Shown piece by piece: positions 8,591-18,299 of a stretch of 52,170 bases of DNA; positions within the stretch are counted from its first letter, which is position 1, and each line of letters begins with the position of its first letter. The translations under genes and the position numbers were made by a program. The notes beneath the pieces are model-generated. The model made no database searches. It saw nothing but the letters and a program-made list of their open reading frames with translations, and was not told where the DNA came from. The stretch is from positions 1-52,170 of the forward strand of contig JAEVHO010000002.1 of the NCBI GenBank assembly GCA_016802835.1. The letters are read 5' to 3'. This DNA is from Micromonospora sp. ATA32. Its GTDB lineage: Bacteria; Actinomycetota; Actinomycetes; Mycobacteriales; Micromonosporaceae.

Positions 8591-9483
8591 CCAGGCCAGC
8601 CATGGTCGGCAGCGCCCCGGACAGCTGGGGTGTGTGGTTTCCCGACGACCTCCGGCAGACTCCCTGGCAGCGCTTCTTCGACGAGGTCGCCGACGCCGGC
8701 TACACCCGCATCGAGCTGGGCCCGTACGGCTACCTGCCCACCGACCCGTCGCGTCTGCGTGACGAGCTCGACAAGCGGGGGCTGACGGTGACCGCCGGCA
8801 CCATCTTCGAGCATCTGCATCGGGCCGGCTCGTGGGACACCACGTGGAAGGCCGTTTCCCATGCGGCCACGCTGACCGCGGCCATGGACGCCCGACACCT
8901 CGTGGTCATCCCCGACTTCTGGCGCGACCCGCAGACCGGGACGGTCCTGGAAAACGCGCACCTGACTGCCGAGCAGTGGGTGGCGTACGGCGCGCAGACG
9001 AACCGGCTCGCGCGCCGCATCCGCGACGAGTTCGGCCTGCAGATCCAGTTCCACCCCCACGCGGACACCCACGTGGACACCCACGAAAACGTGGAGCGGT
9101 TCCTCCACGAGACGGACCCTGACCTGGTGAGTCTGTGCCTGGACACCGGGCACATCTCCTACTGCGGCGGGGACAACCTCAAGCTCATCGGCGACCATCC
9201 CGAGCGGATCGGGTACGTGCACCTCAAGCAGGTCGACCCCGCTGTCCTGGCGGCCGTGCACGAGCAGGGCATCGGCTTCGGCGAGGCCGTGCGGATGGGC
9301 GTCATGTGCGAACCTCCGACGGGCATCCCCGACATGCCCCCCGTTCTCGACGCCCTGGCGAACCTCGACGCGGAGATCTTCGCCATCGTCGAGCAGGACA
9401 TGTACCCGTGCCCCACCGACAGACCCCTGCCCATCGCGACGCGGACCTTGACGTACCTGCAGTCCTGCGGCCCGCTACGCTGA
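8587..9483 (+). CDS. Sugar phosphate isomerase/epimerase (IolE/IolI-like), second copy
   Basis: A 298-residue TIM-barrel of the AP-endonuclease-2 fold. It starts with APDSWGVWFPDD, has IQFHPHADTHVDTHENV, the metal-site text LCLDTGHISYCGGD, YVHLKQVDP and IVEQDMYPC. The segment GVMCEPPTGIPDMPPVLD differs from the GMYVPLGQGDVDV ending of the paralogue at 2913. The two may act on different steps: inosose dehydratase and inosose isomerase, or dehydratases for different inosose isomers. Sequence alone does not settle which is which. The ATG at 8587 overlaps the iolD stop, and GAGAGGAGG just upstream is a strong ribosome site. Confidence 0.83.
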   Translation: MTRPAMVGSAPDSWGVWFPDDLRQTPWQRFFDEVADAGYTRIELGPYGYLPTDPSRLRDELDKRGLTVTAGTIFEHLHRAGSWDTTWKAVSHAATLTAAMDARHLVVIPDFWRDPQTGTVLENAHLTAEQWVAYGAQTNRLARRIRDEFGLQIQFHPHADTHVDTHENVERFLHETDPDLVSLCLDTGHISYCGGDNLKLIGDHPERIGYVHLKQVDPAVLAAVHEQGIGFGEAVRMGVMCEPPTGIPDMPPVLDALANLDAEIFAIVEQDMYPCPTDRPLPIATRTLTYLQSCGPLR

Positions 9484-9618
9484 CCGGCTCCCGCGGGCGC
9501 AGCTGATGACCGGCCGCACCAGGAACCAACGATCCCCCGAACAGGCAGCACCACCCGCCTGACCCGTCCCCCCAAATCCGTCCCGACGACGTGGCGGATG
9601 AAGAAAGGCAGAAACGAC

Positions 9619-10608
9619 ATGATGCGTAGATCCCGGATGTCCCTGCTCGCGGCCGGCGCCGTGACCGCTCTCGCCCTGGCGGCATGCAGCTCCAGCGGAG
9701 GCAAGCAGACCAGCGAGGGTGACGCCGGCAAGGCTGGCACCGCCAGCACCCCGAGGATGACCATCGCCTTCATCACCCACGCAGCCCCGGGCGACACCTT
9801 CTGGGACCTGGTCCGCAAGGGCGCCGAGGACGCGGCGAAGAAGGACAACGTCGACCTGCAGTACCAGTCCGACCCGGACGGCGCGAACCAGAGCAACCTC
9901 GTGCAGTCCGCGATCGACAAGAAGGTCGACGGCATCGCGGTGACCCTGGCCAAGCCGGACGCCATGAAGGCCAATGTGCAGAAGGCCCTTCAGGCGGGGG
10001 TTCCGGTCGTCGCCCTCAACGGCGGCATCGACGCGTGGAAGAGCATGGGCGTGCTGGGCTACTTCGGCCAGGACGAGAGGATTGCCGGTCAGGCGGCCGG
10101 CGAGCGGCTCACGAGGGACGGCGCCAAGAAGGCGCTCTGCGTCATCCAGGAGCAGGGCCACGTCGGCCTCGAGGCACGGTGTGACGGGACGAAGGCCGGT
10201 TTCCCGAACACCGACAAGATTTACGTCACCGGCACCGACATGCCGAGCGTCCAGGCGGCGATCACCTCGAAGCTCCAGCAGGACAAGAGCATCGACCGGG
10301 TGCTGACCCTCGGCGCGCCGTTCGCGCTGACCGCCGTCACGTCGGTCAAGGACGCCAACAGCTCGGCCAAGGTGGTCACCTTCGACACCAACAAGGACCT
10401 CGTGGCCGCGATCAAGGGCGGCCAGGTCGAGTGGGCGGTCGACCAGCAGCCCTACCTCCAGGGCTACCTCGCGGTCGACAGCCTGTGGCTCTACAAGACC
10501 AACGGCAACACCATCGGCGGTGGCCAGGCGACCCTGACCGGTCCCGCGTTCATCGACAACACCAACGTCGCGGCTGTCGAGAAGTTCGCAAGCAACGGCA
10601 CGAGGTGA
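9619..10608 (+). CDS. Sugar (probable inositol) ABC transporter substrate-binding lipoprotein
   Basis: Periplasmic-binding protein of the ribose/galactose type (Peripla_BP_4), 329 residues. A lipoprotein signal ends LALAAC with Cys23 as the lipid-anchor residue. The mature part contains ITHAAPGDTFWDLVRKGAED, DGIAVTLAKPDAMKANVQKAL, GVPVVALNGGID, YFGQDERIAGQAAGERL and QPYLQGYLAVDSLWLY, all typical of the family. The ATG at 9619 is chosen over 9598 because AAAGGCA sits eight bases before it. It is followed by permease and ATPase genes and lies inside the inositol locus, so inositol or a related cyclitol is the likely ligand; this is inference. Confidence 0.87.
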   Translation: MMRRSRMSLLAAGAVTALALAACSSSGGKQTSEGDAGKAGTASTPRMTIAFITHAAPGDTFWDLVRKGAEDAAKKDNVDLQYQSDPDGANQSNLVQSAIDKKVDGIAVTLAKPDAMKANVQKALQAGVPVVALNGGIDAWKSMGVLGYFGQDERIAGQAAGERLTRDGAKKALCVIQEQGHVGLEARCDGTKAGFPNTDKIYVTGTDMPSVQAAITSKLQQDKSIDRVLTLGAPFALTAVTSVKDANSSAKVVTFDTNKDLVAAIKGGQVEWAVDQQPYLQGYLAVDSLWLYKTNGNTIGGGQATLTGPAFIDNTNVAAVEKFASNGTR

Positions 10609-10614
10609 GCTGAC

Positions 10615-11666
10615 ATGACTGCCACGGCCACCGAGCCGAGCAGGGGGTTGGCCGCCCGGGACGACCGGGTGGCCACCCGCCCCCTGGCGGCACGGCTGCT
10701 GAGCCGCCCTGAGGTCGGGTCGCTCATCGCCGCGATCGTGATCTTCCTGCTCTTCATGGCGGTCGCGGAGCCCTTCCGCAACGTCGCCAACGTCGGAACG
10801 ATTCTCTACGGGGCCTCGACCATCGGCATCATGGCCGTCCCCGTGGCGCTGCTGATGATCGGCGGGGAGTTCGACCTCTCCGCCGGTGTCGCGGCGACCA
10901 CCTCCGGACTCTCCGCTTCCCTGCTCGCCTGGAACTTCGGGCTCAACGTCTGGATCGGCATCCTGCTGGCGCTGGTCGTCTCCGTCGCGATCGGCGCGTT
11001 CAACGGGTGGCTGCTGCTCAAGACCGGACTGCCGAGCTTCCTGGTCACGCTCGGCACGTTCTTCATCTTGCAGGGCGTCAACCTCGGCGTCACGCGGCTG
11101 CTCACCGGCAACGTCGCCAGCGCCGACATCAGCGACATGGACGGCTTCGGCAGTGCCCAGAAGATCTTCGGATCGGAGGTGGCCCTCGGGCCGGTCAACC
11201 TGAAGATCACGGTCCTGTACTGGGTCGTGCTGACCGTGATCGCCGCCTACGTCCTGCTGCGTACGCGGGTGGGCAACTGGGTGTTCGCGGTGGGCGGTGA
11301 CGCCGCCGCGGCGCGCGCCGTCGGCGTACCCGTCCGGGCGACCAAGATCGGCCTCTTCATGGCCGTGGGGTTCTGCGCCTGGCTCTCGGGCATGCACCTG
11401 CTGTTCCAGTTCAACACGGTGCAGTCCGGCGAGGGCGTCGGCAAGGAGTTCATCTTCATCATCGCCGCCGTCATCGGAGGCTGCCTGCTCACCGGCGGCT
11501 ACGGCTCGGTGGTCGGCGCTTCGCTCGGGGCGCTGATCTTCGGCATGACCCAGCTCGGCATCAACTACGCCGGCTGGAACCCCGACTGGTTCAGGACGTT
11601 CCTCGGCGTGATGCTGCTGCTGGCGACGCTGGTGAACATGTACGTCAAGAAGAGGGCGGATCTGCG

Positions 11667-11670
<4 letters not shown>
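10615..11670 (+). CDS. ABC sugar transporter permease
   Basis: Branched BPD_transp_2 (RbsC-like) membrane subunit, 351 residues, with about nine hydrophobic segments. Landmarks are VALLMIGGEFDLSAGV near residue 80, SFLVTLGTFFILQGVNLG near 140, VFAVGGDAAAARAVGVPV near 225 and the loop FIIAAVIGGCLLTGGYGSVVG near 285-305. The last two are the family's coupling and conserved inner regions. It begins six bases after the binding-protein stop and ends overlapping the TTG start of the ATPase. It would form the homodimeric pore of the inositol importer. Confidence 0.9.
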
Positions 11671-12592
<922 letters not shown>

Positions 12593-12596
<4 letters not shown>

Positions 12597-13636
12597 GCGC
12601 ATCGCCCCTGCGGGTCGGGATCATCGGCGTAGGCATGATGGGTAGCGACCACGCCGACCGGCTCGTCCACCGCGTCGCCGGAGCGGAACTGGTCGCGGTC
12701 TCCGACCCGGACGCCGCCCGAGCCGCCGAGCTGGCCGCGCGTTTCGACGGCGTACGCACCGTCGCTGACCCGCTCGAACTCATCGCCGACTCCGGCGTCG
12801 ACGCCGTGCTCATCGCCTCACCCGGCTTCGTCCACGAGGAGCAGGTTCTCGCCTGCATCGAGCACGGCAAGCACGCCCTGTGCGAGAAGCCGTTGACGAT
12901 GGACAGCGAGTCCTCGCTGCGCCTGGTCGAGGCCGAGCGGAACAAGGCCGGTCGGCCGCTGATCCAGGTCGGCTTCATGCGGCGTTTCGATCCGGAGTAC
13001 GCCCGGATGAAGCGACTGCTCGACTCCGGTGACCTCGGGCGCATCCTGCTCGTGCACAACACACACCGCAACAAGACGGTCCCGGAGTCGTTCCGCTCGG
13101 AGATGATCGTCAGCGACTCGCTCGTGCACGAGGTCGACGTGTGCCGCTGGCTGTTCGACGACGAGATCTCCACGATCACCATCCTCGCGCCGAAACCGAC
13201 CGGCAGGGCGGCCGAGGGCGTACTCGACCCTCAGGTGGCCATCTTCCAGATGGCCGGCGGCGGGATGGCCACGACGGAGGTCTTCGTCAGCTGCCAGGTC
13301 GGCTACGAGGTCCGCTGCGAGGCGGTGGCCGAACTCGGCAACGTGACCGTCGGCCTGGGACAGGAAGTCTTCGTCCGCAGCGACAACCACTACGGCGGCC
13401 ACATTCCCGACGACTTCCGCGACCGCTTCGCCCGCGCCTATGACCTGGAGGTCCAGGCCTGGGTCAACGCATCACGCCGAGGCGACGTCGTCGGGCCGAC
13501 CACCTGGGACGGCTACGCCGCCACGGCGGTGTGCACGGCCGGCCTGCAGTCTCTCGCCACCGGCAGGCCGGTACCGGTCGGTATGGCCGACCGCGCCGAG
13601 GTCCTCCGGGGACGGCAACGTGAAGCTCGCCCTTGA
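12593..13636 (+). CDS. Inositol 2-dehydrogenase-like Gfo/Idh/MocA oxidoreductase
   Basis: A 347-residue NAD-dependent dehydrogenase of the IolG family, which oxidises myo-inositol to 2-keto-myo-inositol. The nucleotide motif GIIGVGMMGSDHADR is at residues 9-23, the CEKPL block with catalytic Lys near 99, FMRRFDPEYARMK near 127-139, and SLVHEVDVCRWLF, with the catalytic Asp and an adjacent His, near 178. It follows the transporter directly (ATGA overlap) and is intact, unlike the paralogue at 1896, so it is a strong candidate for the main inositol dehydrogenase; the two may instead divide myo- and scyllo- or chiro-inositol. The last 17 bases overlap the stub at 13620. Confidence 0.88.
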
Positions 13637-13772
13637 CCCGTACATGTTCCGGCAGGTCCCTCTGCTGGAGCTGCCGGCTCTGGTCGCGGAGCGGCCGCTG
13701 GGCAGCGCCGCCCACCTTCGAATCCTCCTAGACCATCCGGCACACCGCCGCCAGCCCGCACGCGGAAGGACC
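13620..13772 (+). pseudogene. Stub of a TIM-barrel sugar isomerase gene
   Basis: A GTG start overlapping the end of the dehydrogenase gene opens with KLALDPYMFRQVPLLELPALVA, the standard N-terminus of actinobacterial sugar phosphate isomerases/epimerases that flank inositol dehydrogenases. After about 24 codons the similarity stops and the reading continues as unrelated sequence straight to the iolA ribosome site, with no stop. Roughly 250 residues are missing. It is either an internal deletion or an assembly collapse. The overlap of its start with the upstream stop shows that a coupled operon gene once stood here. Confidence 0.65.
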
Positions 13773-13781
13773 GTGAGCATC

Positions 13782-15284
13782 GTGAGCACCTCACCTGCCC
13801 GTATCACCCATCTCATCGGCGGTCGCCCCTGGGATGGCACCGCTGAGCGCACCAGCGACGTCTTCAACCCGGCGTCCGGAGAGGTCACCGGCCGCCTCGA
13901 CCTGGCATCCGCGGACCTCGTCGGCGAGGTCGTCGCCACGGCCCGGACCGCCTGGGAGACCTGGGCCGAGACGTCGCTGGCCAAGCGCACGCGCGTACTG
14001 TTCGCGTTCCGCGAGCTGCTCAACGCGCGTAGGCATGACATCGCCGCGCTGATCACCGCCGAGCACGGCAAGGTGCTCGACGACGCGCTCGGCGAGGTGA
14101 CGCGGGGGCTCGAGGTCGCCGAGTTCGCCTGCGGGATCCCGCAGCTGCTGAAAGGCGGGTTCACCGAGAACGCCTCCACGAAGGTGGACGTGTACTCGCT
14201 CCGGCAGCCGCTCGGGGTCGTCGCCGTGATCTCCCCGTTCAACTTCCCCGCCATGGTCCCGTTGTGGTTCATCCCCATCGCCATCGCCTGCGGAAACGCG
14301 GTGGTCCTCAAGCCCAGCGAAAAGGATCCGTCGACGGCCACGGCCGTGGCCCGCCTCTGGACCGAGGCCGGCCTGCCGGACGGGGTGATGAACGTGGTGC
14401 ACGGTGACAAGGAAGCCGTCGACGCGCTGCTGACCCACCCTGACGTCAAGGCCGTCTCGTTCGTCGGCTCCACGCCCATCGCCCGGTACGTCTACGAGAC
14501 CGGCACGGCGCACGGCAAGCGGATCCAGGCCCTCGGCGGCGCCAAGAACCACATGCTGGTCCTGCCCGACGCGGACCTCGACCTCGCGGCGGACGCCGCG
14601 ATCAACGCCGGCTTCGGTTCCGCCGGCGAGCGCTGCATGGCGATCTCCGCGCTCGTCGCGGTCGACACCATCGCCGACGAGCTCGTCGAGAAGGTGACCG
14701 AACGGATGCGCAAGCTGCGCACCGGCGACGGCACCCGCGGGTGCGACATGGGGCCGCTCGTCACCGGCGCGCACCGCGACAGGGTGGCCGGCTATGTGGA
14801 GGCGGGCGTCGGTGAGGGCGCGACCCTGGTCGTCGACGGCCGCAAGGACGAGTTCGACGGCGGCGAACAGGGCTTCTGGCTCGGTCCGACCCTGTTCGAC
14901 AAGGTGACCCCGCAGATGTCCATCTACCGGGACGAGATCTTCGGCCCGGTGCTGTCGGTGCTTCGCGTGCGGTCCTACGAGGAGGGGCTGGACCTCATCA
15001 ACGCCAACCCGTACGGCAACGGCACCGCCATCTTCACCAACGACGGGGGCGCGGCCAGGCGCTTCCAGAGCCAGGTGGAGGTCGGCATGGTGGGCATCAA
15101 CGTGCCGATCCCGGTGCCGGTGTCCTACTACTCGTTCGGTGGTTGGAAGGACAGCCTCTTCGGCGACAGCCACGCTCACGGCATGGACGGCGTCCACTTC
15201 TACACCCGCGGCAAGGTGGTGACCTCGCGCTGGCTCGACCCGAGCCACGGTGGGCTCAACCTGGGCTTTCCTCGAAACGACTGA
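13782..15284 (+). CDS. iolA: Methylmalonate-semialdehyde (malonate-semialdehyde) dehydrogenase, CoA-acylating
   Basis: A 500-residue aldehyde dehydrogenase of the MmsA/IolA type, which turns malonate semialdehyde into acetyl-CoA and CO2, the last inositol step. Visible blocks are VISPFNFPAMVPLWFIPIAIACGN, VVLKPSEKDPSTA, VSFVGSTPIARYVY, ALGGAKNHMLVLPDADLD (the MMSDH form) and GSAGERCMAIS with catalytic Cys near residue 285, then EIFGPVLSVLR. GTG 13782 is preferred: GGAAGGA ends 11 bases upstream, whereas GTG 13773 is only two bases from it. The frame is open further upstream, but that segment is the isomerase stub. Confidence 0.92.
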   Translation: MSTSPARITHLIGGRPWDGTAERTSDVFNPASGEVTGRLDLASADLVGEVVATARTAWETWAETSLAKRTRVLFAFRELLNARRHDIAALITAEHGKVLDDALGEVTRGLEVAEFACGIPQLLKGGFTENASTKVDVYSLRQPLGVVAVISPFNFPAMVPLWFIPIAIACGNAVVLKPSEKDPSTATAVARLWTEAGLPDGVMNVVHGDKEAVDALLTHPDVKAVSFVGSTPIARYVYETGTAHGKRIQALGGAKNHMLVLPDADLDLAADAAINAGFGSAGERCMAISALVAVDTIADELVEKVTERMRKLRTGDGTRGCDMGPLVTGAHRDRVAGYVEAGVGEGATLVVDGRKDEFDGGEQGFWLGPTLFDKVTPQMSIYRDEIFGPVLSVLRVRSYEEGLDLINANPYGNGTAIFTNDGGAARRFQSQVEVGMVGINVPIPVPVSYYSFGGWKDSLFGDSHAHGMDGVHFYTRGKVVTSRWLDPSHGGLNLGFPRND

Positions 15285-15415
15285 GCTCCTTCGCCGTTGC
15301 ACCGCGGGCCGGCGACGGTCTGCGGTGGGCGCAGGGGCGGGTGTCGACGGGGGTGGACTTGTCCGCATGGAGCCAGACCCTCTCGCCGGGAAGCACACGC
15401 TCGTCGACGCGCCGG

Positions 15416-16539
15416 TCAGGTGTCCGCGGCGAACTCGGCCACGGCTCGTCGGATCTCCGCGATGTCAGACCATTCGCGGCTGGGGTGTACGCGGTTCGTG
15501 AGCAGGACCACCACGAGGTCCCGGCTGGGGTCGACGAGGAGTGATGTGCCGGTGAAACCGGTGTGGCCGTATGCCCCGGCCGTCGCCAGCGTACCCATCC
15601 AGTGCAGGTCGCCGATGCGTACGCCGAGGCCGTGGCGGAAGCCCGGGTCGATGGGCGGCGGCAGCTGATCGCGGGTCATTTCCGCCACGGTATCCGGGCG
15701 TAGGACGCGGACCTCGTCGACGGCGCCGCCCTGCCGCAGCATCTCGCCGAAGCGGGCGACGTCGGCGGCGGTGCCGAACAACCCGGCATTGCCCGCGGTC
15801 CCGCCGAGGGACCACGAGTTCTCGTCGTGGACGCTGCCGCGCAGCATGCCGCGGCCGATGTGGGGCTGGTATTCGGTGGCTGCGGCCGGGCCGCGCGTGC
15901 GGGTTCGGGCAGGAAACCAGTGTCGGTCAGTCCCAGGGGCCGGCAGATCCGCTCGTGCACGAGGTCGGGCAGCCGGTGGCCGGTGATCCGCTCGGCCAGC
16001 AGTCCGGCGGCCATGAATCCCACGCAGGAATATTCGAAGGTTGTGCCGGGTCGGTTGGCCAGTGGGGCGCGCAGCACCGCCTGGACTCGGGACGCCTGGT
16101 CCGGCCAGTCCGTCCACAGTTGCAGCAGCGCCGGCAGCCCGGAGGTGTGGGTGAGCAGGTGGCGAAGGGTGATTCGCCGTCGCTCGCCGTCGCTGAAGGT
16201 GGGCAGCCACCCAGCGATCGGCTCGTCGAGATTCGTCCTGCCCTCGTCGACGAGGGTGAGCAGGACGGCCGTGGTGAACAGTTTCGTCACCGACGCGAGG
16301 TCGAAGATCGTGGACTCCAGGGCGGGCTGGAGGGTCTCCGGATCGACCAGGGTGCCGTCCGCGTCGGCATACCGAGACAGGTGACCAACAGTAACCAGGT
16401 CGGTGATGTAGCCGCTTCGCTGGATCAGTGCGACGGCCGCGCTGTAGAGCGGGTGATGTCCGCCTTCGAAGCCGCTGACCAGCGTTGATTTCAGTCTGGA
16501 CACGGAGAGCACCGTAGCGCAGCCGGCATCTTTCTTCAT
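15416..16539 (-). CDS. Serine beta-lactamase-fold hydrolase (one apparent frameshift)
   Basis: Class C beta-lactamase/D-Ala-D-Ala-peptidase family (YbbE/EstB-like), about 374 residues after correction. The nucleophile motif SVTK is at residues 83-86 (DLASVTKLFTT), the second motif is YSC in FEYSCVGFMAAG, and the third is HTG in YGHTGFTGTSLLVDP. There is no signal peptide, so it may act in the cytoplasm. Near 15885 the two halves are in different frames; adding one C inside CGGCCGCAG (minus strand) joins PEPARAARP to AAATEYQPHIGRGMLRG. It is divergent from a dipeptide importer plus murQ and anmK. In Bacillus a related gene (ybbE) sits in the murQ operon, so trimming of muropeptides or of their stem peptides is a reasonable guess. 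Confidence 0.8.
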
Positions 16540-16563
16540 CTCGCGCCCGTTCGCCGGAAACTA

Positions 16564-16592
16564 TTGACAGCGTTCCGTCACCCCTTGATACT
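16564..16592 (+). promoter_or_regulatory. Sigma-70-type promoter for the peptide-importer operon
   Basis: TTGACA at 16564-16569 and GATACT at 16587-16592 are separated by exactly 17 bases, one base off the housekeeping consensus at the -10. The site lies 25 bases beyond the start of the divergent hydrolase gene and about 100 bases before the first importer gene. It is the best canonical promoter in the window. Confidence 0.75.
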
Positions 16593-16610
16593 CGGTCGCC
16601 GGGCGTACGG

Positions 16611-16632
16611 CCGCCGCCGCCAGCGGCGGCGG
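16611..16632 (+). promoter_or_regulatory. GC hairpin in the importer operon leader
   Basis: CCGCCGCCG (16611-16619) pairs with CGGCGGCGG (16624-16632) around a CCAG loop, a perfect 9-bp stem in the untranslated leader between the promoter and the GTG at 16693. No T-run follows, so it is more likely a leader structure than a terminator. Confidence 0.4.
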
Positions 16633-16692
16633 AGAACGCGGCGCCCTTGGCACTCGCGGCGATGCGGCCGTGGCATACCGGAGGGAAGGAAC

Positions 16693-18237
16693 GTGAAGCT
16701 CCCCAGCGCGCTGAGCTCACCAGCGACCAGGTGTCTGGTGGCCGTCGCGGCCGCCGCCCTCGTCGCGACGGGCTGCTCCAGCGGCACACCCGGCAAGGAA
16801 GGGTCGACCGGCGGCACGCTGGTCGTCGGCTACACCGCCGACCCCAACACGCTCGACCCGTGGAAGGCCACCCAGTTCCAGGCGGTGCATCTGCTCGAGC
16901 AGATGTACGGCACGCTCACCGAACTCGACGGCGACCTCAACGTCAAGCCCGGTCTGGCCGAGAAGTGGCAGTACGCCGACGGCAACAGGACGCTGACCCT
17001 GACGCTGCGTCAGGGCGTGAAATTCCACGACGGCAAGCCGTTCAGCTCCGCCGACGTCAAGTCGTCCATCGAGCGCATCCAGCAGCCCGAAACCGCGGCG
17101 GTGGCCGCGGCCACGGTCAAGTCGATCCAGTCGGTCGACGCGCCCGCCCCGCAGACCGTCGTGCTGCACCTGGCGGCACCGGACGCGGGACTGCTCGCCG
17201 GGTTCGCCACCACCAACCTGGCGATGCTGTCCAAGGATGACACCTCGGATGCGGTCGGCCAGAAGCCCAACGGCACCGGCGCCTTCACGTTCAACAGCCG
17301 CACCGCCGGCCAGTCGGTGAAGCTGACCGCCAACGGCGACTACTGGGGTGGCAAGCCGAAGGTGAGGGGCCTCGAGTTCCGCATCATCCCGGACCAGACG
17401 TCGGTCGTCGCGGCCCTGCAGTCGGGCAACGTCCAGTTCGCCACGCTCGACGATCCGCTGGTGGCCAAGTCGGCCGAGGGCAGCGGGCTCAAGGTGGCCA
17501 AGACGCCGAGCCTGTCCTACCACGTGCTGCAACTCAACGCCCACAAGGCGCCGCTGGACAAGCTTGACGTACGGCTCGCCATCTCCTGCGCCATCGACCG
17601 GAAGCAGGTCCTGGACACCGCCGCCCTCGGTGAGGGCGAGGTGACCGGGCCGATCACGTCCCCGGCGTACAAGTCCGACCCGAACGCCCGTCCCTGCCCC
17701 ACCCGGGACGTGGCCAAGGCCAAGCAGTTGCTGGCCGGCGCCGGCCTCGCCAACGGCGTCACCATCCCCGCGATCGTCTCCCAGGGCGAGTACGCCACCT
17801 CCGTCAACGAGGCGCAGAACCTGCAGGCCCAGCTCCAGGAAGCCGGCATCAACCTCACCCTGCAGACGCTGGAGTCCGGCGCGTTCGTGGACAAGTGGGT
17901 CGCCGCCGACTTCAGCGCGGCCGTGGCGCTCAACGGCGGCCGCCCGGACCCCGACGGCATGTACGGGCGCTACTTCACCAGCGGTGGCAACCTGAACAAG
18001 GTGGCCGGCTACTCCTCGCCGGAGCTGGACAAGCTCTTCGCCGAGGGCAAGGCGACCACCGACCCTGCCAAGCGCAAGGAGATCTACACCCAGGTTTCCC
18101 GGCACCTGGAGGACAACGCGGCATGGGTGTGGCTGTTCTCGAGCTACGGCTACACCGCGACCACCCAGGGCGTCTCCGGCTTCACGCCGATGGCCAACGG
18201 CTCTTTGCAAGGCCTGCGCGAGATCTCGCTGCAGTAA
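16693..18237 (+). CDS. Dipeptide/oligopeptide-type ABC transporter substrate-binding lipoprotein
   Basis: SBP_bac_5 family protein of 514 residues. A lipoprotein signal ends LVATGC with Cys28 as anchor. Family blocks are YTADPNTLDPWKATQFQAVHLLEQMYGTL, GLAEKWQYADGNRTLTLTLRQGVKFHDGKPFSSADVK near residues 85-125, NGTGAFTF, and DVRLAISCAIDRKQVL near 300. These proteins bind peptides, and in E. coli the family member MppA carries murein tripeptide. With murQ and anmK in the same operon, a muropeptide or murein-peptide ligand is plausible. The GTG at 16693 has GAGGGAAGG just before it, and the signal peptide starts there; longer forms in frame lack a signal. Confidence 0.9.
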   Translation: MKLPSALSSPATRCLVAVAAAALVATGCSSGTPGKEGSTGGTLVVGYTADPNTLDPWKATQFQAVHLLEQMYGTLTELDGDLNVKPGLAEKWQYADGNRTLTLTLRQGVKFHDGKPFSSADVKSSIERIQQPETAAVAAATVKSIQSVDAPAPQTVVLHLAAPDAGLLAGFATTNLAMLSKDDTSDAVGQKPNGTGAFTFNSRTAGQSVKLTANGDYWGGKPKVRGLEFRIIPDQTSVVAALQSGNVQFATLDDPLVAKSAEGSGLKVAKTPSLSYHVLQLNAHKAPLDKLDVRLAISCAIDRKQVLDTAALGEGEVTGPITSPAYKSDPNARPCPTRDVAKAKQLLAGAGLANGVTIPAIVSQGEYATSVNEAQNLQAQLQEAGINLTLQTLESGAFVDKWVAADFSAAVALNGGRPDPDGMYGRYFTSGGNLNKVAGYSSPELDKLFAEGKATTDPAKRKEIYTQVSRHLEDNAAWVWLFSSYGYTATTQGVSGFTPMANGSLQGLREISLQ

Positions 18238-18245
18238 CCGCCTGA

Positions 18246-18277
18246 CCTGCCGGGCGGTGCACGCACCGCCCGGCAGG
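18246..18277 (+). promoter_or_regulatory. Strong intercistronic hairpin after the binding-protein gene
   Basis: CCTGCCGGGCGGTGC (18246-18260) and GCACCGCCCGGCAGG (18263-18277) form a perfect 15-bp stem, nine bases after the binding-protein stop and about 20 bases before the permease start. There is no T-run. Such hairpins usually stop part of the transcription or protect the upstream mRNA, so that more binding protein than pore is made. Confidence 0.65.
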
Positions 18278-18299
18278 ACCCTCACTCAAGGAGGTGCCG

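Noticed and set aside
9475-11397. A 640-codon minus-strand frame opposite the sugar transporter
   Set aside because: Shadow of the binding protein and permease genes; no domain pattern.
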